This document shows, in pieces, positions 6,763 through 13,406 of a stretch of 15,032 bases of DNA (positions within the stretch are counted from its first letter, which is position 1; the number at the start of each line of letters is the position of its first letter). A program made the position numbers and the translations under genes. This stretch comes from Treponema sp. (lineage in GTDB: Bacteria; Spirochaetota; Spirochaetia; Treponematales; Treponemataceae): assembly GCA_017390125.1 (NCBI GenBank), contig JAFPCT010000154.1, forward strand, positions 1 through 15,032. Direction: 5' to 3'. Under the pieces are notes generated by a model, which searched no databases, was not told where the DNA came from, and saw nothing but the letters and a program-made list of their open reading frames with translations.

Positions 6763-7605
6763 TTAAAATTCGTAGTAAACGCCGCGTCTTACAAGGCCTG
6801 CAAAACCGTCTTTCTTTACGTTTGTATTTTCACTGCCGTCATTGTAGTGGCAGAGCAGGGTCTTTGATTTAAGCTCTTCCGGAATTGTATCCTTGAGTTC
6901 TGAATATTGTGCATGAACGGCATTGTAGCCGAACTGACAGTCGTGGAATATTGCATCCAGCTTGTATTCAGAAGAAATCCAGTTTATGAGCTCCGGATCG
7001 TTTTTCGAGTCCCCGGTAAAAAGAACCCGGTTGTCTATGAGGACGCCGACAGAATAGTAGCTGTTTTTCCAGTTGTTTGTGCTTGCAAAAAGATGTTTTG
7101 TCCTGAAAATCTTCAGGTCCAGCTCTCCGATTTTAGCACTGCAGAACGGGCGGGGCGCCTTTTTTATCTGAACAGGCTTTATCTGCTCAAAGTAATCGTC
7201 AAAAGTCATTTTCTGGCGTATTCCGTCTTCTCCGCGCAGTGAAAGTCCGCCCTTCAGTGAATTTTCCCACAGGATTTTTTTGTATTCATCCGTAAGGATC
7301 ATTTTTGGACGGCGCTTTGTAATGTACATGTTCATCAGGGCAACTTCTTCCAGTCCCCCGATATGATCTGCATGAGAGTGTGTTATAAGTATGTTTTCAA
7401 TGTCTGTGATTTTTGAATTGAATGTTGAAAAAGAATATGGGCACAGGGTTCCGCAGTCAATGAGCACATGGGAATCTCCCTTTACAACGATGATATTATT
7501 TTGGAAATTTTTCTTTGTAAATGCGCTTCCAGTTCCCAAAAAGAACAATGAAAGCTGTCCATCATTCTTAAGCTGAATGGTGTTTTTAAAATCTCTGCAG
7601 TTCAT
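6763..7605 (-). CDS. Metallo-beta-lactamase-fold hydrolase (RNase Z / cyclic-nucleotide phosphodiesterase-like)
   Basis: A 280-residue cytoplasmic protein of the MBL superfamily, whose members are usually dinuclear-metal hydrolases acting on phosphodiester or related bonds. It opens with SLFFLGTGSAFT (19-30), typical of the RNase Z-like branch. The metal-binding motif HSHADH is at 76-81, H171 is a likely third ligand, GDS with D199 is the bridging aspartate, and further histidines at 221, 231 and 253 could complete the sites. The substrate is unknown; tRNA maturation is not supported because the RNase Z exosite arm is not evident. The start ATG at 7605 follows an extended -10 box by seven bases and has no Shine-Dalgarno sequence. 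It diverges from the GH13 gene and lies upstream of tRNA-Arg on the same strand. Confidence 0.82.
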   Translation of the reverse strand: MNCRDFKNTIQLKNDGQLSLFFLGTGSAFTKKNFQNNIIVVKGDSHVLIDCGTLCPYSFSTFNSKITDIENILITHSHADHIGGLEEVALMNMYITKRRPKMILTDEYKKILWENSLKGGLSLRGEDGIRQKMTFDDYFEQIKPVQIKKAPRPFCSAKIGELDLKIFRTKHLFASTNNWKNSYYSVGVLIDNRVLFTGDSKNDPELINWISSEYKLDAIFHDCQFGYNAVHAQYSELKDTIPEELKSKTLLCHYNDGSENTNVKKDGFAGLVRRGVYYEF

Positions 7606-7612
7606 TTTTACT

Positions 7613-7621
7613 ACTATAGCA
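7613..7621 (-). promoter_or_regulatory. Extended -10 promoter of the MBL hydrolase gene
   Basis: On the minus strand the sequence reads TGCTATAGT: a TGn extension directly before TATAGT (7613-7618, 5 of 6 to consensus). Seven bases separate it from the ATG, so the transcript is predicted to be leaderless or nearly so. No good -35 box is visible, which fits an extended -10 promoter. Confidence 0.5.
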
Positions 7622-7639
7622 TAAATGAATGAATTAGAA

Positions 7640-7645
7640 TAGAAT
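7640..7645 (+). promoter_or_regulatory. Candidate -10 box of the GH13 gene, leaderless type
   Basis: TAGAAT (5 of 6 to consensus), six bases before the ATG at 7652. A second TAGAAT overlaps at 7635-7640. The matching -35 position would fall inside the -10 region of the divergent hydrolase gene, so polymerase binding at the two promoters may compete. Confidence 0.4.
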
Positions 7646-7651
7646 ACAAAT

Positions 7652-9400
7652 ATGAATTTAGCAGCAGTAGAGCATTTTGCGTTTGATAATTTTTGTTATC
7701 CTTTGAACGACGACGAACTTGAAATCAATATTAAGACAGGAAAAGACGTAGAAAAACTTTTTATCGCAAGCGGTGACCCTTTTGCCGCTGGAATTATGGG
7801 TGGAAACTGGCAGTGGAAAGGTTCTGAAACTCAGATTACAGAGCGAAAAGAACTCCAGTTTCATTATTATTGGACCGTAAGGATAAAACCTGAATTCAAA
7901 CGTCTTTCGTATTATTTCCGCCTTACTGGAAGCGGCGAGGAATATTTCTTTACTCACAACGGTTTTTTTACTCCGGAAGAATTTGAGCAGCATGGAAGGA
8001 AGTCAGGACTTTTCATCTATCCATGGATGAATCCCGCTGACATTGCCCGTACGCCTGCATGGGTCAGGGATGCTGTCTGGTATCAGATTTTTCCTGCAAG
8101 ATTCTGCAGGGGAAAAAGCAGTATTGTTCCGGAAAAGCTTGAGCCATGGCCGAACTTCGGAGAAAAAATCAGGAACGGACATCCGGAGCCGGTTTACGGC
8201 GGAAACCTGCAGGGAATAATTGACAAGCTGGATTACCTTAAGGATCTTGGCATAACAGGCATTTATACAACCCCGCTGAACAAATCCACCAGCCAGCATA
8301 AATACAACACCGACGATTACGAGCAGATAGATCCGGAATTCGGCGATGACCAGACAATGAAAACTTTCGTACAGGAAGCCCATCGCCGTGGAATACGCAT
8401 AATGCTGGACGGTGTTTTCAATCATTCCGGCTGGTTCTTTTCCAAATGGCAGGATGTCTGGGAAAAGCGGGAAAAGTCAGAATATAAAGACTGGTTCATG
8501 ATCAATGACTTTAACTTTACAAATCCCGGTTATGGTTTCGGAAAGGGAAATTCCGGAAAAGGAAAATATTTTGCTTTTGCCTTTGTTGACGGAATGCCTA
8601 AACTGAACACCAATAATCCTGTTGTACGCAACTATATTCTTGATGTATGCGAAAAATGGGTTCGGGAATATGACATTGATGCGATCCGGCTTGATGTTGC
8701 GAATGAGATAAGCCATGTTTTCTGCAAGGAGCTTAAAAAACGCATGACATCCCTTAAGCCGGATTTTTATATAATCGGCGAAATATGGCACAATTCACTG
8801 CCGTGGCTCAGAGGCGACGAGTTTGATTCAGTCATGAACTATCCGCTGCAGCAAGCCATTGCAGATTTCTGCTGTGAGGACATAATGACTGCAAAGCAGT
8901 TTGAATATGCCGTAAACCGCTGCTATGCAATGTATTTCCGGCAGACAAATGAAGTCCTTTTCAATCAAATGGACAGTCATGACACAATCCGCATTCTTAA
9001 CCGATGCAACGGCGACAAAGTCCGGGCAAAAAAATCTTTGGTCCTGCTTTTTGCAATGGCCGGTTCTGTGTGCATTTATTACGGAACGGAAATCCTTCTT
9101 GCCGGTGGTTATGATCCTGACAACAGGCGGTGCATGCCATGGAAAGAAATTGAAGAGGGATGTTTTGCAGAAGAGATGGATTTCGTAAAGAAACTGATTC
9201 AGCTCAGAAAAAATCATCCGGCTTTGCTCAGCACCATTTATGATTTTGAGCAGGCTGGAGATGACAGGACTGTAAGGCTTGTGAAAACAGCGGAAGACGG
9301 CAGTGAAAAAATCTGCGTTGTCATAAACGGTGCCGATGAGTCAGTTCCGGAAGATAAGGTTCTGTTGAAAGATGACGGAATGCTTATTTTTGCGATGTAG
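7652..9400 (+). CDS. GH13 alpha-glucan hydrolase (neopullulanase / cyclomaltodextrinase / maltogenic amylase type)
   Basis: Hydrolyses alpha-1,4 (and possibly alpha-1,6) bonds of maltodextrins, cyclodextrins or pullulan. The 582 residues match the family. An N-terminal beta-sandwich domain (about 1-125) precedes the (beta/alpha)8 barrel beginning at WVRDAVWYQIFPARF. The conserved GH13 regions are all present: DGVFNH (253-258); AIRLDVA with nucleophile D348; GEIWH with acid/base E377; and SHDT with transition-state stabiliser D444. HKYNTDDYEQIDPEFG is the signature that marks this subgroup. No signal peptide is visible, so it should act on imported oligosaccharides in the cytoplasm. The start has no Shine-Dalgarno sequence and follows a TAGAAT box by six bases. 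Its 3' end overlaps a convergent minus-strand gene by 17 bases. A GH31 glycosidase about 1.8 kb downstream could complete degradation to glucose. Confidence 0.93.
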   Translation: MNLAAVEHFAFDNFCYPLNDDELEINIKTGKDVEKLFIASGDPFAAGIMGGNWQWKGSETQITERKELQFHYYWTVRIKPEFKRLSYYFRLTGSGEEYFFTHNGFFTPEEFEQHGRKSGLFIYPWMNPADIARTPAWVRDAVWYQIFPARFCRGKSSIVPEKLEPWPNFGEKIRNGHPEPVYGGNLQGIIDKLDYLKDLGITGIYTTPLNKSTSQHKYNTDDYEQIDPEFGDDQTMKTFVQEAHRRGIRIMLDGVFNHSGWFFSKWQDVWEKREKSEYKDWFMINDFNFTNPGYGFGKGNSGKGKYFAFAFVDGMPKLNTNNPVVRNYILDVCEKWVREYDIDAIRLDVANEISHVFCKELKKRMTSLKPDFYIIGEIWHNSLPWLRGDEFDSVMNYPLQQAIADFCCEDIMTAKQFEYAVNRCYAMYFRQTNEVLFNQMDSHDTIRILNRCNGDKVRAKKSLVLLFAMAGSVCIYYGTEILLAGGYDPDNRRCMPWKEIEEGCFAEEMDFVKKLIQLRKNHPALLSTIYDFEQAGDDRTVRLVKTAEDGSEKICVVINGADESVPEDKVLLKDDGMLIFAM

Positions 9401-9731
9401 TACAGTTTCCCTGGGGAAACTGCCTTGAAATTACCGTAAATGCGGCAATCAGGGCAAGAACATAAACCAGCGCAAGGCAGGAGAAAATCTGCGGCATGAT
9501 TTTTGTAATTATGCCGCAGAATGCTGTAAAGCCGCCGGTACCCATGGCAACGTAGCCGCATATTTTCCCGCTCTTTACAGCTCTTTTTCCGTCTTCTTCC
9601 GTTTCATGGCTTTTTTTCAGAGAGTCAAGAAAGGTCTTCGAAGTAAAATAAAGTCCGGCGGCAAAAAATACGATTCCCATAAAAACAAAACTTATAAGCA
9701 GTATTGCGGCTTTTGCGTCTGTAAGAATCAT
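9384..9731 (-). CDS. Small membrane protein of unknown function
   Basis: I do not recognise the family. The 115-residue product has three likely transmembrane segments (about 7-29, 57-77 and 80-102), a charged loop rich in K and E between the first two, and a short polar tail. There is no lipobox or cleavable signal peptide. It starts with an ATGA overlap on the RluA-family gene, which is strong evidence that it is a real, translationally coupled gene. Its last 17 bases overlap the 3' end of the convergent GH13 gene, and its final codons contain a perfect hairpin. No ligand-binding or catalytic motif is visible. Confidence 0.72.
   Translation of the reverse strand: MILTDAKAAILLISFVFMGIVFFAAGLYFTSKTFLDSLKKSHETEEDGKRAVKSGKICGYVAMGTGGFTAFCGIITKIMPQIFSCLALVYVLALIAAFTVISRQFPQGNCTTSQK
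9403..9422. other. Perfect hairpin just after the GH13 stop codon
   Basis: CAGTTTCC (9403-9410) and GGAAACTG (9415-9422) form an 8-bp perfect stem with a CTGG loop, three bases after the GH13 stop. No T-run follows on either strand, so it is not a standard intrinsic terminator. It could protect the GH13 mRNA 3' end. It lies inside the last codons of the convergent membrane-protein gene. Confidence 0.55.
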
Positions 9732-10762
9732 CTGTGCAGTTTTCCTTTTTGAATGAAATCCATGCCTGCCATTTGACGGCGAGTCGGCTTTGCATGTTTT
9801 TTTGCTTCTTCGTAAATGTCAGAGCCCTGCTTTCTTTCCTTTGACCTGGCCTTTCTTTCAAAGCTTTCTCCGCGTTCAACGGCCCATGCCGCCGGGATAT
9901 TGCCCGTTCCGTTTTTTACGGCAGAAAGCCATTCTTCCGGCTCTGGAATCTCAAACTTCATTTTCTCCCCGGTATAAGGATGAACGAATTCCAGGGTTCT
10001 TGCGTGAAGTGCAAGTCGGGCAAAAGGATCTGTCTTTGCCCTGTAGTTTTCGTCTCCTGCAAGGGGACAGCCTTTCGAAGCCAGGTGCGCCCTTATCTGA
10101 TTCTTTCGCCCCGTATCAAGGCTCAGCTCAAAAAGCGTATGGAATTTTCCCCGCTCAAGAATCTTGTAGTGGGTTCTTGCCGTTATTGTCTTGAATTCAG
10201 CCTTTCCGTTTTTTATCGTAAGGTTCTTTTCGTATACGGATTTTTCTGTTCCGCCGTGATGTTTCCTTTCAGCCTGCCGCAGAGCATTTCTTGCGTTCTC
10301 CTGATCAGGTGAATCTCCCGATTTTGGCACGAATCCTATGTTGTGCGCATTGTATGCAAGCTCATCGTCAATAAGTCCGCTTTCGGGAAGAGGTTTTGTC
10401 TTTGGATCTGGATTTTCTGCAACTGCGTGATAAAGCCGCTCCGTAACCATTTTCTGCCAGCTGTCCATTATTTTCTTCTGGGCGGCGGCGGTCATTGCGA
10501 ACATCATTACTCCGCTTGTATCACGGTCAAGCCGGTGAACGGTGAAGGGCTTGTGATTGTTTGAATATGTTCCTTTTTTTCTTAAAATCTGCTCGAGCGC
10601 CGCTTCTGCAGTTTTTGCGTGGCTTCCCGGATATGGAACTGTAAGCATTCCGCTTGGCTTGAATATTACGGCCAGGGCCTCATCTTCATAAAGCAGTTCT
10701 ATTCTTTCTTTTCCGAAATCGGCCTTGTGCTCTTTTTTATAATTTGTGCCTGTTCTGGGCAT
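9728..10762 (-). CDS. RluA-family pseudouridine synthase
   Basis: Isomerises uridine to pseudouridine in rRNA or tRNA. The catalytic signature HRLDRDTSG begins at 76, with the active-site aspartate at 79. KPSGMLTVP (35-43) is the family's N-terminal strand motif, and DTGRKNQIRAHLA (216-228) followed by GCPLAGDENY completes the fold. No S4 domain precedes it. The 344 residues exceed a minimal RluA-type enzyme for two reasons. An insertion of roughly 40 charged residues lies at about 150-190, before the THYKILERG strand, and a basic, probably disordered tail of about 60 residues follows the EIPEPEEWL end of the domain. The start lies two bases after the upstream acidic gene's stop; GAGG ten bases before the ATG may serve as its ribosome binding site. 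Which uridine it modifies cannot be told from sequence. Confidence 0.88.
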   Translation of the reverse strand: MPRTGTNYKKEHKADFGKERIELLYEDEALAVIFKPSGMLTVPYPGSHAKTAEAALEQILRKKGTYSNNHKPFTVHRLDRDTSGVMMFAMTAAAQKKIMDSWQKMVTERLYHAVAENPDPKTKPLPESGLIDDELAYNAHNIGFVPKSGDSPDQENARNALRQAERKHHGGTEKSVYEKNLTIKNGKAEFKTITARTHYKILERGKFHTLFELSLDTGRKNQIRAHLASKGCPLAGDENYRAKTDPFARLALHARTLEFVHPYTGEKMKFEIPEPEEWLSAVKNGTGNIPAAWAVERGESFERKARSKERKQGSDIYEEAKKHAKPTRRQMAGMDFIQKGKLHR

Positions 10763-10764
10763 TT

Positions 10765-11130
10765 TTATTCATCCTCGTCTTCATCATAGGTAAAGTCTGC
10801 TTCCAGCTCGTCAAGAAGCTCCTGAAGCCGGTTGAAATCTTCCTCAGCTTTTTTTCTGGTCTCTTCATCCCGGCCGTCAATGACAAAGGCTTCTGCGTAT
10901 GCCTGAAGGCATTCGTATACAAATATATAGTCGTCGTCATCAAGGTCGTGGAGGGAGTCAAGACCTTGTATGTCTTCTATGAGAACTTTGAGAATGTCGT
11001 AAATTTCAAGATCATCTTCCGCAATTTCCGCACTGTCAGCATCAGTGAACTGCTTTGCGTAGTCGTATTCCTCTTTCACATCTGCAAGATAATTCTTCAA
11101 GCAGGAGATTAAAAATTCATCATCATTCAT
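10765..11130 (-). CDS. Acidic hypothetical protein
   Basis: I do not recognise this protein. It is about 121 residues, highly acidic and probably all-helical and cytoplasmic. Clusters of D and E occur near the middle (LDDDDYIF) and at the very C-terminus (YDEDEDE), with a helix of coiled-coil character (KKAEEDFNRLQELLDELEADF) before the tail. I chose the ATG at 11130 over the in-frame GTG at 11139, because the GTG lies within a plausible -10 box (TATTGT, 11138-11143). Neither has a Shine-Dalgarno sequence. It is the first gene of a tight minus-strand set with the pseudouridine synthase (2-base gap) and the membrane protein (4-base overlap). The acidic character beside a basic-tailed RNA enzyme might suggest interaction, but this is speculation. 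Confidence 0.75.
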   Translation of the reverse strand: MNDDEFLISCLKNYLADVKEEYDYAKQFTDADSAEIAEDDLEIYDILKVLIEDIQGLDSLHDLDDDDYIFVYECLQAYAEAFVIDGRDEETRKKAEEDFNRLQELLDELEADFTYDEDEDE

Positions 11131-11137
11131 AGGTAAC

Positions 11138-11166
11138 ACAATACACCGTAAATTGATTTTTTTCCA
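11138..11166 (-). promoter_or_regulatory. Candidate promoter of the acidic protein-rluA-membrane protein set
   Basis: On the minus strand TGGAAA (11161-11166, 4 of 6), 17 bases, then TATTGT (11138-11143, 4 of 6), seven bases before the ATG at 11130. No terminator is visible between the GH31 stop (11189) and this point, so read-through from GH31 is also possible. Confidence 0.35.
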
Positions 11167-11188
11167 TCAAAATCGCATTTGTCCCGGA

Positions 11189-13222
11189 TCAGTCAAGAAC
11201 TGTAAGGTTCTTCATGTCCAGTGATGCTGTGTTCATAGCTGACTCTGCAAGGGCAAGTCGCCGGCCTTTCTTAAGGAAAAGCTGGACTGTTCCCAAAGGC
11301 GAATCAACGTAGTGCAGTCCCTTTGAAAGTTCCGCGCGCTCCGGTTTTCCTGAGTCCAGACCTTTTCCCTTTGAGAATGACAGCAGAATCATGTCTTCCG
11401 GAAGGTATACCGTCCGTCCCTGTGCGTTAGGTTCACATACAGGGGCAATCATAAGGTCATCTCCCAGCATGAGCTGGTCTTCTGTTCCTGCAGCAATCTT
11501 GTCCTGTGGATAGGCGAGGGCAAGGGCCGTAAAATAAAGCCTGCTGTTTTCTGCACAGTCATTCAGAAGGTTCCACAGGTATGGAAGAAGACGGTAGCGG
11601 AATTTTATCAGGGCGGCAAAGTCCTCAGGGTTTTCAAACTGATAGACTTCCTGTTCCCTTGTTCCAAGGGCGCTGTGGTTTCTCATGAGCGGCGTGAAAA
11701 TTCCAATACTGAGGAATCTCATGAGCAACTCTCGGTTTGTCTGTCCGCCAAATCCGCCCAGGTCGCAGCCGGTGTAAAGGAATCCGCACATGCTCAGCGA
11801 AGGAAGCTGTTTTACAAGAAGCTTTACATGACCCCACCATGCGCTGTTGTCACCTGTCCAGATTCCTGAAAGCCTGTGCATTCCTATGTATGATGCTCTT
11901 GAAATAAGCAGGATTTTTTTGTCCCTGATGTTCTTTTCAAACCATTCCCCAGCGGCCCTTGTCATGTTGCAGCCGTAAAGGTTGTGTATTTTTTCATGAC
12001 TTACAAAGGCATAACCGTCCTTCTCAGATTCTCCAAGTTTTCCTGCCAGCTTTGCCGGAACTTTGTGGACGAAACTTTTGTAATCTTCCATGCTGTTCTG
12101 CACGTTAAGGACCTCGTTCTTTATGTCCCATGTCTTGTATACGTTTGGATTCTGATCTCCTATGAGCGATGAAATTTTTGAGTATGCTTTTTTAATTCCA
12201 TCCTCAGAATAGAAAAAAGCCGGCTCGTTCATGTCATTCCAGAAACCGTCAATTCCTGCATCTGTCAATATTTTGTATTTAGAGCCGAACCATTCGCGGG
12301 CCTCCGGGTTCATGAAGTCTGTGAAATGTGAAAGTCCCGGCCATACTCCAGCGGCAAGCAGAGAGCCGTCCTTCTTGCGGCAGAAGAAGTCTTTTTCAAT
12401 GCCTTCCCGGTCAATGCTGAACTTATTGTCCGCCTTGATTCCTGCATCTATGATAGGAACTATATGGATGTTCTTGTCCGCCATTTTTTTTACGCATTTC
12501 GGAAAATCCTGAAAGTTCCTGCTGTTAACGGTAAAATCCTTGAAATCTTCCATATAATCGATATCCAGAAAGATTGCATCCAGAGGAATTCCCAGTTTCC
12601 TGTGATTTTCGTAAACCCTGTCCAGGTCTTTTTCTGTTCCGTAGCCCCACCGGCTCTGCATGTAGCCCAGTGCCCAGAGTGGAGGAACATAGCTTTTGCC
12701 GATCATCTTTCGGAATGAACGGACCAGAGATATTAAAGTTTCTGAATCTGTCGATTTATTTTTGCTGTCTGGTTCAAAAAAATAAAAATCTGCGTCTGTT
12801 CCGCTTACTGTAATTGTAAGAAGGTCGCTTTTTGTAACTCCCGGATCCCAGGTAACAAGTCCCGGAAAATCAATGAAAAGCGCGAAGGCTGTATCTTTTT
12901 TCGGGGAATGTACCAGAATGAAATTGTGTGCCCCGTATAATGCTTCTTTTTCTTCAGTATGATTTGGATCGTCTGTGCACCAGCTTCTGTAAATGTGTCC
13001 GCGCTTGTTAATGCCTCCAGTTGTTTCCCCAAGGCCAAAAATTCTGTCCTCAGGCAGAAGAGGAAGCGTAAATGAAAGTGTCTCGCTTTTATCTTCGTTC
13101 TTAACAGATGAAAGGTTTCCGTAAGGAATCTTGAAATCGTCATTGAAACAAGGTGTGTTTTTTGGAAGTGCGGCAACAGCCTCGGTGTTGAACGGGCTGC
13201 CGAACTGGTATTTTTTTATCAT
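11189..13222 (-). CDS. GH31 family alpha-glycosidase (alpha-glucosidase-like)
   Basis: Retaining exo-glycosidase of family 31, most often releasing alpha-glucose (sometimes alpha-xylose) from oligosaccharide non-reducing ends. Counting from the longest frame (start 13243), an N-terminal beta-sandwich includes FGLGETTG (69-76) and the barrel opens with PPLWALGYMQSRWGYG (187-202). LDAIFLDIDYM (221-231) and WNDMNEP with nucleophile D337 follow, then WTGDNSAWW with acid/base D465, and GCDLGGFGG closes the active-site region. No signal peptide is present, so it is probably cytoplasmic. The longest frame begins at 13243, but that ATG overlaps a perfect TATAAT box, and a GGAG site precedes the two ATGs at 13225 and 13222. 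I take 13222 (spacing six) as the start, with 13225 equally possible. It would complement the GH13 enzyme nearby. Alpha-xylosidase activity is not excluded. Confidence 0.92.
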   Translation of the reverse strand: MIKKYQFGSPFNTEAVAALPKNTPCFNDDFKIPYGNLSSVKNEDKSETLSFTLPLLPEDRIFGLGETTGGINKRGHIYRSWCTDDPNHTEEKEALYGAHNFILVHSPKKDTAFALFIDFPGLVTWDPGVTKSDLLTITVSGTDADFYFFEPDSKNKSTDSETLISLVRSFRKMIGKSYVPPLWALGYMQSRWGYGTEKDLDRVYENHRKLGIPLDAIFLDIDYMEDFKDFTVNSRNFQDFPKCVKKMADKNIHIVPIIDAGIKADNKFSIDREGIEKDFFCRKKDGSLLAAGVWPGLSHFTDFMNPEAREWFGSKYKILTDAGIDGFWNDMNEPAFFYSEDGIKKAYSKISSLIGDQNPNVYKTWDIKNEVLNVQNSMEDYKSFVHKVPAKLAGKLGESEKDGYAFVSHEKIHNLYGCNMTRAAGEWFEKNIRDKKILLISRASYIGMHRLSGIWTGDNSAWWGHVKLLVKQLPSLSMCGFLYTGCDLGGFGGQTNRELLMRFLSIGIFTPLMRNHSALGTREQEVYQFENPEDFAALIKFRYRLLPYLWNLLNDCAENSRLYFTALALAYPQDKIAAGTEDQLMLGDDLMIAPVCEPNAQGRTVYLPEDMILLSFSKGKGLDSGKPERAELSKGLHYVDSPLGTVQLFLKKGRRLALAESAMNTASLDMKNLTVLD

Positions 13223-13230
13223 CATGAACT

Positions 13231-13270
13231 CCGTTTCAACCATTATAACATAATTTTTTTTATTTGTTCA
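13231..13270 (-). promoter_or_regulatory. GH31 gene promoter and ribosome binding site
   Basis: On the minus strand TGAACA (13265-13270, 4 of 6), exactly 17 bases, then TATAAT (13242-13247, perfect consensus). The predicted transcription start is near 13235, just before GGAG, which precedes the ATG pair at 13225/13222. This shows the ATG at 13243 is inside the promoter and not the translation start. Confidence 0.68.
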
Positions 13271-13280
13271 TGTAAAACAA

Positions 13281-13314
13281 CGGGTTTGTGAATACATATT
13301 TCTTCACAAACCCG
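13281..13314 (-). terminator. Strong hairpin terminator downstream of trpB2
   Basis: CGGGTTTGTGAA (13281-13292) and TTCACAAACCCG (13303-13314) form a perfect 12-bp stem with a 10-base loop. On the minus strand, the direction of trpB2, it is followed by TTGTTTTA. On the plus strand the T-run (13317-13324, after ATA) is better, yet no plus-strand gene ends here. It lies between trpB2 and the GH31 promoter and would insulate the latter. Confidence 0.7.
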
Positions 13315-13322
13315 ATATTTTT

Positions 13323-13388
13323 TTATTCTTTATATTTTCTAAGTGTTCCGTCTTTCTGCAGGTTCTGCATGAACAGCTGCACCCCTTT
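13323..13388 (-). pseudogene. Possible short coding remnant between trpB2 and its terminator
   Basis: After the trpB2 stop the same frame meets two TGA codons, then stays open for 21 codons (KGVQLFMQNLQKDGTLRKYK and a final E) before TAA at 13323-13325. The peptide looks protein-like, resembling the last helix of some solute-binding proteins (a K-D-G-T-L motif near the end). There is no start codon with a ribosome binding site. It may be the tail of a decayed gene or chance. Confidence 0.25.
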
Positions 13389-13406
13389 TCAATTTAATCA
13401 TAAATT

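Noticed and set aside
11140..11188. A terminator between GH31 and the acidic-protein gene
   Set aside because: The only structure is a short TTGAT/ATCAA stem with no T-run in the right direction.
13281..13324. Terminator of a plus-strand gene, because the T-run is better on that strand
   Set aside because: No plus-strand gene ends upstream; both flanking genes are on the minus strand, so it is assigned to trpB2.
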